From NCBI RefSeq assembly GCF_000010165.1, contig NC_012491.1, positions 3,789,501 through 3,853,500 of the forward strand: a DNA stretch of 64,000 nt. Reading direction: 5' to 3'. A program made the position numbers and the translations under genes. Below, piece by piece: positions 1 through 9,119 of the stretch (positions are counted from its first letter, which is position 1; each line of letters begins with the position of its first letter). This DNA is from Brevibacillus brevis NBRC 100599. GTDB lineage: Bacteria; Bacillota; Bacilli; Brevibacillales; Brevibacillaceae. The notes below the pieces were generated by a model. The model made no database searches and was not told the DNA's origin. It saw nothing but the letters and a program-made list of their open reading frames with translations.

Positions 1-1858
1 GGATGGGGCCTTTGGTTTGAATCGGACTTGTCGACTTCCCGCGCTCGGCCGGGACTGGCTGGACTCGCATAGCCGATAGATGGTAGCCAACGTCCTGTAA
101 TTGGTCAGCAAAACGATCCTTGGCCCCTTGAATGAGTGCTTCCACCCATGGCGTATCGTTAAAAATTTGCAGGTTAACGATTCGATTCACGATGCTTACA
201 TCAATCATCGTTGTCCCCATACCTTGGAGTTCCAAATGAAAGAAAAGACGACAGTTCTCCGGATCAAGCTGTCCAGAGCCTTTCTTTTTCGATTCGATTT
301 GGACAAAAGCCGTCTCATCCCCTTCACCTTGGCGAATCGGAATTTGCATGACGATTTGAGACAAAGCTTGGTTAGAGGGCTGTACCATCATCAATTGTTG
401 TCCGGTCACTTGTTGCAGCAGTTGATCTGCTGCTTCACGCAAGCCGGATGGCATTGCCTGAGCTGGCGCTTGACTGATTTGAAGCAAGAGGGATTTAACT
501 GTATCCATCTGCTTTAATGAATGCGAATCGATCGCTCCCTGTGAAAATGCCTGGCCCATCAATTCTCTCTCGTGGGTTACGCCTAAATGACGAAACAATT
601 CTGCAATCGGATTAGCAGCTGTGGCTCCATTCGCTGCACCAGCTGCTTGAGACATCATTTGTGGTACGACTTTTTGCCCCGCGTCGTTCACTACAGCCCT
701 TTGCTCCGCCATCTGCTTGTTTTGGACGCGGTCCTGATTCATCTGTAATGACTGAGGAGTAGACAAGGACTCGTTTCGAGCAATCTTTGAATCGATGCTT
801 GGACCACTGGTCTGGTTAGGCAGCAACTGATTACTCTTTCCGGTCATGGCGTTTTGTTGCGAGTCTACCTGTTTAGCGGCAGTGTTTGGTGTAGACACTG
901 TCTCAGTAGGAACAGTTGATGAACCAAGTTGTGATGGCGTTGGTATGTTACTTGGAGCCACCATTGATGGTTGAGGCGATGTTTGAACTTGCGATGAAGG
1001 CTGACCGCTCTGCGTAGGCAGCGGCTGTGTCTGGTTTCCTCCAGTCGCATTCTGCGAAGCACCTTGATTGGGCTGATTTCCTTGTTGCATTTGTTTGACT
1101 GCCATTCCCTCATCTGCACCATCGTTGCCCGCGATAAGTATAGAGAGTCCCGTCAACTTTTCTTTTAACTGACTAACAAGCTGTTTGACATCTCCCGTTG
1201 CTGCATTAGCTTGTCCGGGGACCTGCTGTGATTGGCTTTGAGGCACCTGCCCTGTCATCTGTGAAGGTTGGCCCTCCCCTTCTAAAAAGAGCGAGGCTTG
1301 CTGAAGCAGGTTTTGTATGAGCTGCCCCATTGGCTTGTCCGATAAAAAAGCTTTGAGTCCTGCGATTGTATCAGGGGTCAGTGGCAAATTTCGTTTCATG
1401 GCAGTCATGAATGCCTCAATCGTGGCATTGTCTACGCCTAATCGCCCAGCAACGGCTGAAAAAGCTTGTATGGTCTCCTTATTCACAGGAAGATTGGCAC
1501 CAAGCAGCGCTTGCATGATCGCTTTGTTCTCTTTTGTATCGGCAATCCCTAGTGATCGCATTAGCCCGTCTAGAGATGCGTCTTTGCCAGCTCCTTCACC
1601 GGCACTATCCAAAACCTTCAACGTGACGACACCTGTTGATGGCTGGACTTGCAGCCAAGCTTTTTGGCCCGGTTCCAGACTTGCCTCCATTTTAGCCTGA
1701 ACCTGCATTCCCCCGACTTGTACGAGCGCCATATTGTCCGGGTAATTCTTGATTACCGTGCCTTTAAACACTTGTCCGGGAGTAAGCTCAACCGGCTTCG
1801 GAGCGGATATGGGTGCTTTTTGCACGAATGATTGAATAAGTTGCGACGGGGAAAACAT
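1..1858 (-). CDS. FliK-like hook-length control domain protein (YlqG position), partial
   Basis: The frame is open from an ATG at 1858 to the left edge of the window, so the C-terminal end is missing. AGGAGGAGG sits just upstream of the ATG. The N-terminal part is a compact domain (about residues 1-200) followed by a long Gln/Ser/Pro/Thr-rich linker, as in FliK-type hook-length proteins. The last visible part contains SGQLDPENCRLFFHLELQG and resembles the conserved C-terminal Flg_hook domain. In Bacillus subtilis the uncharacterised gene ylqG lies next to rnhB in the same order and is followed by an flhB-like gene, which fits. The role as a ruler or secretion-linked protein is inferred from the domain; I see no other flagellar gene here. 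Confidence 0.8.
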   Translation of the reverse strand, partial: MFSPSQLIQSFVQKAPISAPKPVELTPGQVFKGTVIKNYPDNMALVQVGGMQVQAKMEASLEPGQKAWLQVQPSTGVVTLKVLDSAGEGAGKDASLDGLMRSLGIADTKENKAIMQALLGANLPVNKETIQAFSAVAGRLGVDNATIEAFMTAMKRNLPLTPDTIAGLKAFLSDKPMGQLIQNLLQQASLFLEGEGQPSQMTGQVPQSQSQQVPGQANAATGDVKQLVSQLKEKLTGLSILIAGNDGADEGMAVKQMQQGNQPNQGASQNATGGNQTQPLPTQSGQPSSQVQTSPQPSMVAPSNIPTPSQLGSSTVPTETVSTPNTAAKQVDSQQNAMTGKSNQLLPNQTSGPSIDSKIARNESLSTPQSLQMNQDRVQNKQMAEQRAVVNDAGQKVVPQMMSQAAGAANGATAANPIAELFRHLGVTHERELMGQAFSQGAIDSHSLKQMDTVKSLLLQISQAPAQAMPSGLREAADQLLQQVTGQQLMMVQPSNQALSQIVMQIPIRQGEGDETAFVQIESKKKGSGQLDPENCRLFFHLELQGMGTTMIDVSIVNRIVNLQIFNDTPWVEALIQGAKDRFADQLQDVGYHLSAMRVQPVPAERGKSTSPIQTKGPI

Positions 1859-1898
1859 GCAGATCCTCCTCCTGTAGCTTGTATGTAACTAGCACTTG

Positions 1899-2675
1899 TT
1901 AGGCGTGTTCTTTTACACCAGTAAAAGTCTTGCGATGAATCGGTGTAGGTCCAAATCGAGAGATTGCTGCCAGATGCTCTGGGGTGCCGTAGCCTGCGTG
2001 TTTGTCAAAGCCATAGGCTGGATACTCTTCGGCATACTGGGCCATCAATCGATCACGGGTGACCTTCGCTACAATCGATGCGGCTGCAATTGAAACGCTT
2101 TTGGCATCTCCCCCGATAATCGGAACCTGCTCGCAATTCATTCCGGTTAGCTGTACGGCGTCAATCAGTAATACGTCTGGAGCGATACTTGCCTGTTGGA
2201 TCGCCAGCTTCATCGCCTCTTTTGTAGCAGCTAGTATATTGATCGCATCGATTCTTGCAGCATCGACAATGCCGATTCCCACAGCAAGTGCATCTCTTTG
2301 AATGATTTCGCAAAAAGCCTCCCGAGTAGATACGGGTATCTTCTTCGAGTCATTCAGGCCAGGCAAGTAAAAATCTTTTGGCAGACACACGGCACATGCA
2401 ACAACTGGACCAGCCAATGGCCCCCTCCCAACCTCATCAATCCCGAATATGTATTGATGTCCCTTATCAAACATGGCTTTCTCATAGACGGTCATGTCAG
2501 TCCACATCTGTGCGAGCTTTTGTTGACGTGCAATCGCTGCCTCCGTCTGCTTCGCCAAAGCCTGTACACCTGCTCTTTTATCTTCTTTCAGCAATTGTAA
2601 AAAATCTTTGGGTACCTCGTCCAACTTTTCCATCGTCACTCGTATTTCTTTTATCGACATATCCGCTAGATTCAT
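1899..2675 (-). CDS. rnhB: Ribonuclease HII
   Basis: 258 residues. It cleaves RNA in RNA-DNA hybrids and incises at single ribonucleotides in DNA. The catalytic motif GIDEVGRG places Asp80 and Glu81; Asp172 (LLIDAV) and Asp190 (IIGGDAKS) complete the DEDD set. A helical N-terminal extension of about 70 residues precedes the catalytic core, as in Bacillus RnhB. It lies downstream of the terminator that follows rbgA and upstream of the FliK-like gene, as in B. subtilis. Identification is firm. Confidence 0.97.
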   Translation of the reverse strand: MNLADMSIKEIRVTMEKLDEVPKDFLQLLKEDKRAGVQALAKQTEAAIARQQKLAQMWTDMTVYEKAMFDKGHQYIFGIDEVGRGPLAGPVVACAVCLPKDFYLPGLNDSKKIPVSTREAFCEIIQRDALAVGIGIVDAARIDAINILAATKEAMKLAIQQASIAPDVLLIDAVQLTGMNCEQVPIIGGDAKSVSIAAASIVAKVTRDRLMAQYAEEYPAYGFDKHAGYGTPEHLAAISRFGPTPIHRKTFTGVKEHA

Positions 2676-2706
2676 TGACTCATTTCTCCTTACCGATCCT
2701 CATAGT

Positions 2707-2746
2707 AAAAAACCTGCCTACCGTATAGGTCGATAGACAGGTTTTT
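2707..2746 (-). terminator. Rho-independent terminator after rbgA
   Basis: On the minus strand the sequence reads AAAAACCTGTCTA, a loop, then TAGGCAGGTTTTTTA, giving a stem followed by a T-run just past the rbgA stop. rnhB starts 32 bases downstream and so must use read-through or its own promoter. Confidence 0.8.
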
Positions 2747-2761
2747 GATGGCTGGAAAGTT

Positions 2762-3655
2762 TTATTCTGGAAAAGATACTGGCTTACCAATCGGTTCGTC
2801 CATTTCCCAGTCAATCGGGCGCTCGACAGAGACCGTTCCCAGCTTGCCGGAACGCAGCTCACGCAGGAAAATTTCCGCTGCCTTGTCGTAGTCGATATTT
2901 CCGCCAGAAACGAGGCATCCGCGCTTCTTCCCGATTTCTTCGAGCATTTCTACTCGATCCTCAGGCAATTCTTTTAGCTTGAAGCGTTCGATCAGGCGTT
3001 CCGGATAGTAGTGCATCATGTAGCTGATAACAAATAATGCTACCTCCGTAAAATCGATGAGCTCGTCTTTAATTGCCCCACTTGCCGCCAATCGCAGACC
3101 TACCATCTGATCTTCAAATTTCGGCCAAAGAATACCAGGCGTATCGAGAAGCTCCAGTGTATCGCCCATTTTCACCCATTGTTGCGCCTTGGTTACCGCC
3201 GGACGATCACCTGTTGCCGCTACTGAGCGCTTGGACAGGCGGTTAATGAGGGAAGACTTGCCGACATTGGGAATCCCCAAGATCATAATGCGAATGGCAC
3301 GACCTTGCATCCCCCGCTCACTGCGCTTTGCCAGCATGTCAGCAGCTAGCTCCTTACACATTTCTGGCAGCTTGCTGACACCTTTTCCACTCAGGGCATC
3401 AATCGGCAATGTGCGAATGCCTTGCTTGCGAAAATAAGCGATCCACTCATCTGTTGCCCGTTCATCCGCCAAATCTGCTTTATTAAGTAATATCAAACGT
3501 GGTTTATCACTGACAATCTCGTCAATCATCGGATTGCGGCTGGAAAGCGGCAGACGTGCATCGAGAAGCTCGATGACTACATCAATTAATTTCAGCTTTT
3601 CCGTTACTTGACGACGTGCTTTAGCCATATGGCCAGGAAACCATTGGATCGTCAT
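2762..3655 (-). CDS. rbgA: Ribosome biogenesis GTPase RbgA (YlqF)
   Basis: 297 residues. It is a circularly permuted GTPase needed for late assembly of the 50S subunit in Bacillus. The permuted order is visible: the G4 motif NKAD at 58-61 comes before the P-loop GIPNVGKSS at 127-135 and the G3 motif DTPG at 171-174. The N-terminal IQWFPGHMAKA motif is typical of the family, and a C-terminal RNA-binding region follows. It lies between a signal peptidase gene and rnhB, matching the Bacillus order apart from the signal peptidase. Confidence 0.97.
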   Translation of the reverse strand: MTIQWFPGHMAKARRQVTEKLKLIDVVIELLDARLPLSSRNPMIDEIVSDKPRLILLNKADLADERATDEWIAYFRKQGIRTLPIDALSGKGVSKLPEMCKELAADMLAKRSERGMQGRAIRIMILGIPNVGKSSLINRLSKRSVAATGDRPAVTKAQQWVKMGDTLELLDTPGILWPKFEDQMVGLRLAASGAIKDELIDFTEVALFVISYMMHYYPERLIERFKLKELPEDRVEMLEEIGKKRGCLVSGGNIDYDKAAEIFLRELRSGKLGTVSVERPIDWEMDEPIGKPVSFPE

Positions 3656-3683
3656 GATGTCTCACCTACCTTGAAGCTTTACG

Positions 3684-4247
3684 TTATCTTGTCAAGCGAA
3701 TTCCCGCAACCGGCCAAAATGTAAATTCAGCTCTACCAACAACCGTACTGACGGCAACAGGACCGATGGCTCTGCTGTCATGACTGTTCAACCTGTTGTC
3801 GCCCATCACAAAGATATGGTCTGCTGGTATTTGGACCGGGGGAAAATCGTGGGTAAAGAACGGCTCTCCCTGCTGCTTCGCTTGTTCTTTTGATTGTGCA
3901 AGATACGGTTCCTCTACCACTTTGCCATTGACCAGCAGCTGGTCGTTTTTGACCTCTACTGTATCACCCTCAACAGCAATGACTCTTTTGATGTAATCTC
4001 GCTCCTTTTCCGCATGGAACACGATGATTTCACCAGGTGTCGGATCTTGCAAAAAATAAATAGCCTTGTTCACAACTAACTTTTCGCTGTTATGTAATGT
4101 ACTTTCCATGGATTCGCCTTCTACAATAAACGGGGCGAACAAAAAGGTACGAATGAAAAACGCCAAGATTAAAGCGATCCCAAGTGCCTTTATCCATTCC
4201 CATAGTTCATTTTTCTTCTTATGACTGGAGGTAATTTCTTCGCTCAT
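3684..4247 (-). CDS. lepB: Type I signal peptidase
   Basis: 187 residues. It removes signal peptides from exported proteins at the outer face of the membrane. One N-terminal membrane segment (about 19-40) is followed by the catalytic Ser46 in GESMESTL, and Lys87 in YIKRVIAVEGD forms the Ser/Lys dyad. The box MGDNRLNSHDSR near the C-terminus is the conserved family signature. The single membrane segment and length match the Gram-positive Sip type. The gene sits between rplS and rbgA. A second paralogue lies at 62064. Confidence 0.96.
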   Translation of the reverse strand: MSEEITSSHKKKNELWEWIKALGIALILAFFIRTFLFAPFIVEGESMESTLHNSEKLVVNKAIYFLQDPTPGEIIVFHAEKERDYIKRVIAVEGDTVEVKNDQLLVNGKVVEEPYLAQSKEQAKQQGEPFFTHDFPPVQIPADHIFVMGDNRLNSHDSRAIGPVAVSTVVGRAEFTFWPVAGIRLTR

Positions 4248-4334
4248 GACTTACGATCCTCCCATGAAAGCTCGTCCAACCTTAGCTGTAACATATGTCA
4301 AGATGAACTATTTTATTTCAAGATCGTTAAATGG

Positions 4335-4370
4335 AAAAAAGAGGCCTGGCAAGCAGGCCAGTCCTCTTTC
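4335..4370 (-). terminator. Terminator after rplS
   Basis: GAGG-CCTGGC / GCCAG-TCCTC stem flanked by an A-run on the plus strand, which is a U-run in the minus-strand transcript. It lies 13 bases past the rplS stop. Confidence 0.85.
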
Positions 4371-4382
4371 TAAGCGTTACGC

Positions 4383-4730
4383 TTATCGACGAATTTCTTT
4401 AATACGAGCTGCTTTACCTACGCGATCGCGCAGATAGTACAGTTTCGCACGACGTACTTTACCATGACGCACGATTTCGATCTTGTCGATCTTAGGCGTG
4501 TGTACTGGGAATGTACGCTCAACACCTACGCCGTAAGAAATCTTACGAGCTGTAAATGTTTCGCTGATACCTGTACCGCGACGGCGAATGCATACGCCTT
4601 CGAACAGCTGGATACGCTCACGCTGACCCTCGATAACCTTAACGTGTACACGAACAGTGTCACCAGGTCGGAACGCAGGAATGTCCTGTTTCAATTGCGC
4701 TTTTTCCAGTTCACGGATAATTTGGTTCAT
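4383..4730 (-). CDS. rplS: Ribosomal protein bL19
   Basis: 115 residues, the usual length. It is a 50S protein at the interface with 30S. It contains the family motifs [16 protein letters not shown] and [17 protein letters not shown], and ends with the [14 protein letters not shown] basic tail. It has its own promoter and a structured leader of about 110 bases, is followed by a strong terminator, and so forms a separate unit inside the trmD-rbgA block. Confidence 0.98.
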   Translation of the reverse strand: MNQIIRELEKAQLKQDIPAFRPGDTVRVHVKVIEGQRERIQLFEGVCIRRRGTGISETFTARKISYGVGVERTFPVHTPKIDKIEIVRHGKVRRAKLYYLRDRVGKAARIKEIRR

Positions 4731-4841
4731 TTGAATTTCCTCCTTCCGATAGACGTTCTTACTCGTCTAACCCGTAGGTCCAGCCGCTTTGGCTGCGTTA
4801 CGAGTAGCGGACCGCCTTAGTCAGCGGGCAAAATTGCCACA
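4731..4841 (-). promoter_or_regulatory. Structured 5' leader of rplS (L19-leader candidate)
   Basis: About 110 bases separate the predicted transcription start from the rplS ATG. In the minus-strand RNA, GGTCC...GGACC encloses a hairpin CAGCC-AAAGC-GGCTG. ACTCG inside that closed region can pair with CGAGT just outside it, which would make a pseudoknot. Ribosomal protein L19 leaders are a known cis-regulatory RNA class in Bacilli. The position and structure fit, but I matched by gene context and base pairing, not with a covariance model. Confidence 0.6.
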
Positions 4842-4847
4842 AGAAAT

Positions 4848-4876
4848 ATATTAACACAGCGGGCACAAAACTACAA
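4848..4876 (-). promoter_or_regulatory. Sigma-A promoter for rplS
   Basis: Minus strand: TTGTAG (4871-4876), 17-base spacer, TAATAT (4848-4853), located between the trmD stop and rplS. Confidence 0.65.
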
Positions 4877-4896
4877 GACTCTTCTCCTATTGTTCC

Positions 4897-5628
4897 CTAC
4901 TTTTTTTCCTGTTCCAATTCAGCCAATAGCTTTTTCATTTCATCTGTCAGCGCCAGCTTTTCTAACAAATCTGGACGCCGTGCTTTTGTTCGACGCAGTG
5001 ATTCTTTTAACCGCCAGCTTTCAATATTGGCGTGATGCCCTGACAACAGTACATCTGGCACTTTCCAGCCGCGAAATTCTGCCGGTCTTGTGTAATGAGG
5101 GTACTCGAGCAGTCCTGTTGAAAAGGAATCCTCAACGGCTGATGTCTGGTTTCCCAACGCTCCTGGTTGCAAACGAACGACACTGTCAATGACGACCATC
5201 GCCGCAAGTTCTCCCCCAGTCAGAACGTAGTCACCAATCGAGATCTCATCCGTGACGAGATGCTCACGAATTCGCTCGTCGTACCCTTCATAATGACCGC
5301 AAATGAAGACAAGATGCTCCTCTTGCGCTAACTCTTCTGCCAACTTCTGATGATAAGGCACACCCTGTGGACACATCAAAATCACTCGCGGTTTTTTCTC
5401 TCCCGTCAAGCCTTCTACGGCCCGGAACAACGGCTCAGGCTTCAAGACCATTCCCCCGCCACCGCCATAAGGGGTGTCATCTACCGTACCGTGCTTGCTC
5501 TCGGAGAAATCACGAAAATTGGTGACATGAAAATCAACCAGTTCTTTTTCGCTTGCCTTTCCCAAAATGCTGCTGGACAAAACACCTGTAAACATTTCGG
5601 GAAAGAGCGTAAAAATATCGATCCGCAT
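4897..5628 (-). CDS. trmD: tRNA (guanine-37-N1)-methyltransferase
   Basis: 243 residues. It uses S-adenosylmethionine to methylate G37 next to the anticodon and prevent frameshifting. It begins [13 protein letters not shown], carries the trefoil-knot (SPOUT) motifs [11 protein letters not shown] and [13 protein letters not shown], and has the PHYTRP substrate motif near residue 175. It follows rimM with a 12-base gap, in the classic rimM-trmD-rplS order. Confidence 0.98.
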   Translation of the reverse strand: MRIDIFTLFPEMFTGVLSSSILGKASEKELVDFHVTNFRDFSESKHGTVDDTPYGGGGGMVLKPEPLFRAVEGLTGEKKPRVILMCPQGVPYHQKLAEELAQEEHLVFICGHYEGYDERIREHLVTDEISIGDYVLTGGELAAMVVIDSVVRLQPGALGNQTSAVEDSFSTGLLEYPHYTRPAEFRGWKVPDVLLSGHHANIESWRLKESLRRTKARRPDLLEKLALTDEMKKLLAELEQEKK

Positions 5629-5640
5629 CTGAAGTTCCTC

Positions 5641-6168
5641 CTACAGCAAGCCTTCCATCAGATGGCAGACCACACGTTTGTTCGTGATGTCCACTTCCTT
5701 GATGCATTCATCGATATACGGCAACAAGATTTCTCCGCGTTTCCCCTTCACTACCCACACATCGTTTGCTCCTGGCTGCATGACATCCACGATTTTCCCC
5801 AGTTCTTCGCCCTCGTCGGTTACGACGACGCAGCCGACGAGCTGATGAATGTAGAACTCGTCCTCTTCTAATTCCATCAGCGCTTCCGCTGGAATCTTCA
5901 ACTCTCCGCCCTTGTACTTTTCGATATCGTTAATATGCTCAAAGCCATGAAAGCTCACGATCTCAAAGTTTTTATGCGGGCGACGGGAAGCGATTTTCAA
6001 TTTTAGCGGCTCACTGAGTGTCGGATGGAACAAGTACAGCTCATTTCCTTTGCGAAAGCGCTGATCTGGAAAGTCAGTCGTTGGTGTTACACGTACTTCA
6101 CCACGCAGGCCATGCGTATTAACCAGTTTGCCTACCCCGTAAAAGCTATTTTGGCTCAACGTGTTCAT
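5641..6168 (-). CDS. rimM: 16S rRNA processing protein RimM
   Basis: About 175 residues. It binds ribosomal protein S19 and helps mature the 30S head. The motif GKLVNTHGLRGEVRV starts the N-terminal barrel, and a PRC-barrel domain with VDVMQPGANDVWVVKG forms the C-terminal half. The start is uncertain: ATG at 6168 sits directly on the AAAGGGGA ribosome binding site, while TTG at 6159 is 9 bases downstream of it and gives the usual length, so TTG may be the real start. The start overlaps the end of ylqD, which suggests translational coupling. Confidence 0.94.
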   Translation of the reverse strand: MNTLSQNSFYGVGKLVNTHGLRGEVRVTPTTDFPDQRFRKGNELYLFHPTLSEPLKLKIASRRPHKNFEIVSFHGFEHINDIEKYKGGELKIPAEALMELEEDEFYIHQLVGCVVVTDEGEELGKIVDVMQPGANDVWVVKGKRGEILLPYIDECIKEVDITNKRVVCHLMEGLL

Positions 6169-6601
6169 TCCCCTTTTCTTTGATCCCATTTTTCGTTTGT
6201 AGCCGAATTTCATGTACCAGGCCATCTTTTATCATGATTTCCGTTCCGGACATCATTTCATCCCAGACATCGCCCTCTTGGATCGTGACAGGGCTTTGAA
6301 CAGTCTGATAATCGATCTCGCTTCCCTCCGGGAGATTTTCTACCTGCTGGAGGGTATATGTCAGGTGATCTATCTTTTCCTTGCGTCGACGCTCTTCCTG
6401 CGCGATTTTTTCCTGCGCCAACGCATATGTATCCGCAGACTTTTTCTTCGCCTCGGTTAATAGCTTTTTCGATTGAAACTGCCACTGCTCCCACTCTTTA
6501 CGCTGCAAACGAAGTCGTTGGCTATACTGATCAATGAGAGCAGCCCGTGATGCTTCCGTAATGATCAGTTTAACCTGTACCGTCCGAAATATAGTAAGCA
6601 C
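6146..6601 (-). CDS. ylqD: YlqD family protein
   Basis: About 151 residues; function unknown. I place the start at GTG 6601, eight bases after AAAGGAG, giving the beginning VLTIFRTVQVK. An ATG further upstream has no ribosome binding site. The central part (about 30-90) is Lys/Glu/Gln-rich and probably coiled coil, followed by a small C-terminal domain. The gene lies between khpA and rimM as in B. subtilis and overlaps rimM. Confidence 0.85.
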   Translation of the reverse strand: MLTIFRTVQVKLIITEASRAALIDQYSQRLRLQRKEWEQWQFQSKKLLTEAKKKSADTYALAQEKIAQEERRRKEKIDHLTYTLQQVENLPEGSEIDYQTVQSPVTIQEGDVWDEMMSGTEIMIKDGLVHEIRLQTKNGIKEKGNEHVEPK

Positions 6602-6654
6602 CTTCGCCACTCCTTTCGGAAAAACCATCATGGTTTATGAGCATCTTGGATACT

Positions 6655-6690
6655 AGAAAAAAGACTGGGAAAGCTCCCAGCCTTTTCTCA
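6655..6690 (-). terminator. Terminator overlapping the khpA stop
   Basis: Minus strand: AAGGCTGGG, loop, CCCAGTCTTTTTTCT. The stem begins at the khpA stop codon. It should end the ylxM-ffh-rpsP-khpA transcript, at least partly. Confidence 0.75.
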
Positions 6691-6921
6691 TACAATTTCA
6701 ACCGTGACACGCTTGTCCGTTTCCACGGATGCGGCGATCACGACCGTGCGCAGGGCTTTCGCGATTCGACCTTGCTTGCCAATAATCTTCCCCATATCAT
6801 CAGGGTGTACCGACAATTCAAAGACGAGAGTTCGCTCTTTGTCCACTGCGTTAACACGAACCTCATTCGGATGATCGACGAGAGCTTTAGCGATCGTTTC
6901 GACCAGCGCTTTCATCATCAA
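6688..6921 (-). CDS. khpA: KH-domain RNA-binding protein KhpA (YlqC)
   Basis: 77 residues, a single KH domain with the GxxG loop in IGKQGRIAKALRTVV. KhpA-type proteins bind RNA with a KhpB (Jag) partner and affect cell division and elongation in Gram-positives; that role is family knowledge. The gene follows rpsP after 17 bases, in the same order as in Bacillus. Confidence 0.95.
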   Translation of the reverse strand: MMMKALVETIAKALVDHPNEVRVNAVDKERTLVFELSVHPDDMGKIIGKQGRIAKALRTVVIAASVETDKRVTVEIV

Positions 6922-6938
6922 ACCTCCAGATGACCGAC

Positions 6939-7211
6939 TTACTTGCCGTATTTGGTTTCGTGCACTTTAGCCATAACGCCTTCTTTGGAGAGAAGGTTAC
7001 GAACGGTATCAGTTGGAGCTGCACCATTCAGGATCCATTGTACCGCTTTGTCGGTATCAATTTTCACCACTGCCGGTTGAGCAACCGGATTGTAGTAACC
7101 GATTTCTTCAATGAAACGGCCATCGCGTGGGGAACGGGAGTCAGCTACTACTACACGGTAGAAAGGAGCTTTCTTGGAACCCATACGCTTCAGACGGATT
7201 TTTACTGCCAT
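6939..7211 (-). CDS. rpsP: Ribosomal protein bS16
   Basis: 90 residues, typical length. It begins [21 protein letters not shown] and has the conserved [20 protein letters not shown] block. It is a 30S assembly protein. An AGGAGG site precedes the ATG. It lies between ffh and khpA. Confidence 0.98.
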   Translation of the reverse strand: MAVKIRLKRMGSKKAPFYRVVVADSRSPRDGRFIEEIGYYNPVAQPAVVKIDTDKAVQWILNGAAPTDTVRNLLSKEGVMAKVHETKYGK

Positions 7212-7323
7212 GTTGTGTCACCTCCTGTATTAATCAACGCGAGAAGAACATCTGCGTTGGTGCTACTATATCTGAACCATCGCGTCCAGCTGACAAGTCA
7301 GTGTCGCGAGAGATCATGCCTAC

Positions 7324-8736
7324 TTACTTGAACGGTGGCTTGAAGTTAAAGGGTAAGTTCATCCCGCCCTGGTTGTTGCCTCCGCCTTTTCCCATGAAAG
7401 GTAATCCGAAGCCTTTTTTCTTCGACTTCTTGACCATCTTATCAGCAGCGCCTGAGAATTGCTTCATCATCTTTTTCATTTCCTCGAACTGCTTGAGGAA
7501 TCGATTGACTTCTTGAATACTCGTTCCGCTTCCGCTTGCGATACGCTTGCGACGGCTGGCATTCAATAAATCAGGATTCGCGCGCTCTTGTTTGGTCATG
7601 GATTTGGCGATCGCTTCAACGCGGGCAATCTGCTTTTCATCCACGTTCATTTTGCCCTTCATCTTGTTCATTCCTGGCAGCATGCCGAGAATGTCTTCAA
7701 AAGGACCCAGGTTGCGAAGCTGCTGCATGGAATCCAAGAACATGTCGAAGGTAAACTCACCTTGACGCATTTGGCGTTCCATATCGCGTGCTTTGTCTTC
7801 ATCCACGGATGCCTGTGCTTTTTCAATCAGGCTGAGTACGTCCCCCATACCCAAAATACGGGAAGCCATACGATCCGGATGGAACGGTTCGAGCGCATCT
7901 AGCTTTTCACCCATGGCCGCGAATTTAATCGGCTTGCCAGTGACAGCTTTGACGGATAGTGCCGCACCGCCTCGGGTATCACCGTCGAGCTTTGTGAGAA
8001 CCACACCAGTCAGTTCGAGCTGGCTATTAAAGCTCTCTGCTACATTGACGGCATCTTGACCTGTCATCGCGTCCACGACGAGCAAAATCTCATCGGGCTT
8101 GGTTACCTCGCGAATCTGTTTCAACTCGTCCATCAGCGCTTCGTCAATATGCAGGCGACCTGCGGTATCGATGAGGACTACGTCGAGATGATTCGTCTTC
8201 GCGTGTTCAATCGCTTGGCGAGCGATTTCGACAGGACTGACTTGATCACCGAGAGTGAAGACGGGAACATTGAGTTGCTCCCCTAAAACCTGAAGCTGCT
8301 TGATCGCAGCAGGACGGTAAATGTCTCCCGCTACCAGAAGCGGCTTGCGGTTTTGCTTTTGCAAATACTTGGCCAGCTTACCGGTTGTGGTTGTTTTACC
8401 TGCCCCTTGCAGACCTGCCATCATGATGACGGTCGGCGGGCGGTGCGCCATCGTGAGCTGAGCGACGTTGCCACCCATCAGAGCGACCAGCTCTTCGTTC
8501 ACGATCTTGATCACCATTTGACCAGGCGTCAGGCTTTTCATGACTTCCTGACCGACTGCGCGCTCCTTGACACGAGCAACGAAGTCTTTTACTACTTTAA
8601 AGTTAACGTCTGCTTCCAGCAGGGCCAGACGAACTTCACGCATCGCTTCATTCACGATGGTCTCGTCTATTTTCCCTCTGCCGCGCAGTTTGTCAAACGC
8701 GTTTTGCAGCCGATTGGCTAAGCTCTCAAACGCCAT
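7324..8736 (-). CDS. ffh: Signal recognition particle protein Ffh
   Basis: 470 residues. It is the SRP GTPase that binds signal sequences and 4.5S/scRNA and delivers ribosomes to FtsY. It has an N domain, a G domain with P-loop GLQGAGKTTTTGKLA (about 103-117) and DTAGR, then a Met-rich M domain (after about residue 300) with many Met-Gln and Lys-Met pairs, including LGMLPGMNKMKGKM. The tail is Gly/Phe/Pro-rich. It follows ylxM after 10 bases. Confidence 0.98.
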   Translation of the reverse strand: MAFESLANRLQNAFDKLRGRGKIDETIVNEAMREVRLALLEADVNFKVVKDFVARVKERAVGQEVMKSLTPGQMVIKIVNEELVALMGGNVAQLTMAHRPPTVIMMAGLQGAGKTTTTGKLAKYLQKQNRKPLLVAGDIYRPAAIKQLQVLGEQLNVPVFTLGDQVSPVEIARQAIEHAKTNHLDVVLIDTAGRLHIDEALMDELKQIREVTKPDEILLVVDAMTGQDAVNVAESFNSQLELTGVVLTKLDGDTRGGAALSVKAVTGKPIKFAAMGEKLDALEPFHPDRMASRILGMGDVLSLIEKAQASVDEDKARDMERQMRQGEFTFDMFLDSMQQLRNLGPFEDILGMLPGMNKMKGKMNVDEKQIARVEAIAKSMTKQERANPDLLNASRRKRIASGSGTSIQEVNRFLKQFEEMKKMMKQFSGAADKMVKKSKKKGFGLPFMGKGGGNNQGGMNLPFNFKPPFK

Positions 8737-8746
8737 GCGAGCCCTC

Positions 8747-9085
8747 CTAATCCATCTCTGACAGTTGGTGGAGCAAAGTGTTCAGCTCGTCTCTTGTCTC
8801 GCTCTCCGAAAGCTCATTTACAAGTTCGTTCATGCGATTCAACACGTCCATGCGGTTTTCATGACGTTCAGCGAGGCGAAGCTTCTGATCATATTCAAAC
8901 AGTTGCTTCTCTGCCCGCTTGATATGATCATAAACAGCTTGGCGGCTGACCTCATGCATCTCGGCAATTTCTCCGAGCGATAAATCGTCCAGATAATACA
9001 GCTCAAGATATTCTCGCTGCTTGCCCTTGAGTAGCGGCGCGTAAAAGTCAAACAAGAGATTGACTTGATTGGTCTTTTCTAACAT
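8747..9085 (-). CDS. ylxM: YlxM/p13 family putative DNA-binding protein
   Basis: 112 residues. It has a sigma-70 region-4-like helix-turn-helix: [20 protein letters not shown] (about residues 28-47). The family is linked to SRP; in streptococci YlxM binds SRP components, and the gene lies next to ffh in most Firmicutes, as it does here. It is the first gene of the ylxM-ffh-rpsP-khpA unit. Confidence 0.94.
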   Translation of the reverse strand: MLEKTNQVNLLFDFYAPLLKGKQREYLELYYLDDLSLGEIAEMHEVSRQAVYDHIKRAEKQLFEYDQKLRLAERHENRMDVLNRMNELVNELSESETRDELNTLLHQLSEMD

Positions 9086-9119
9086 GAAACCAATCCTTTG
9101 CTATGAGGTACTCGTTTCA

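Noticed and set aside
101..517. 138-residue plus-strand ORF
   Set aside because: It is antisense to the conserved Flg_hook-like part of the FliK-like gene, which has the better coding evidence and an AGGAGG site.
7536..8721. Several plus-strand ORFs of 70-120 residues
   Set aside because: They lie wholly inside ffh in other frames, have no ribosome binding site and no recognisable domain. The same holds for plus-strand ORFs inside smc, the fab genes and thiC.
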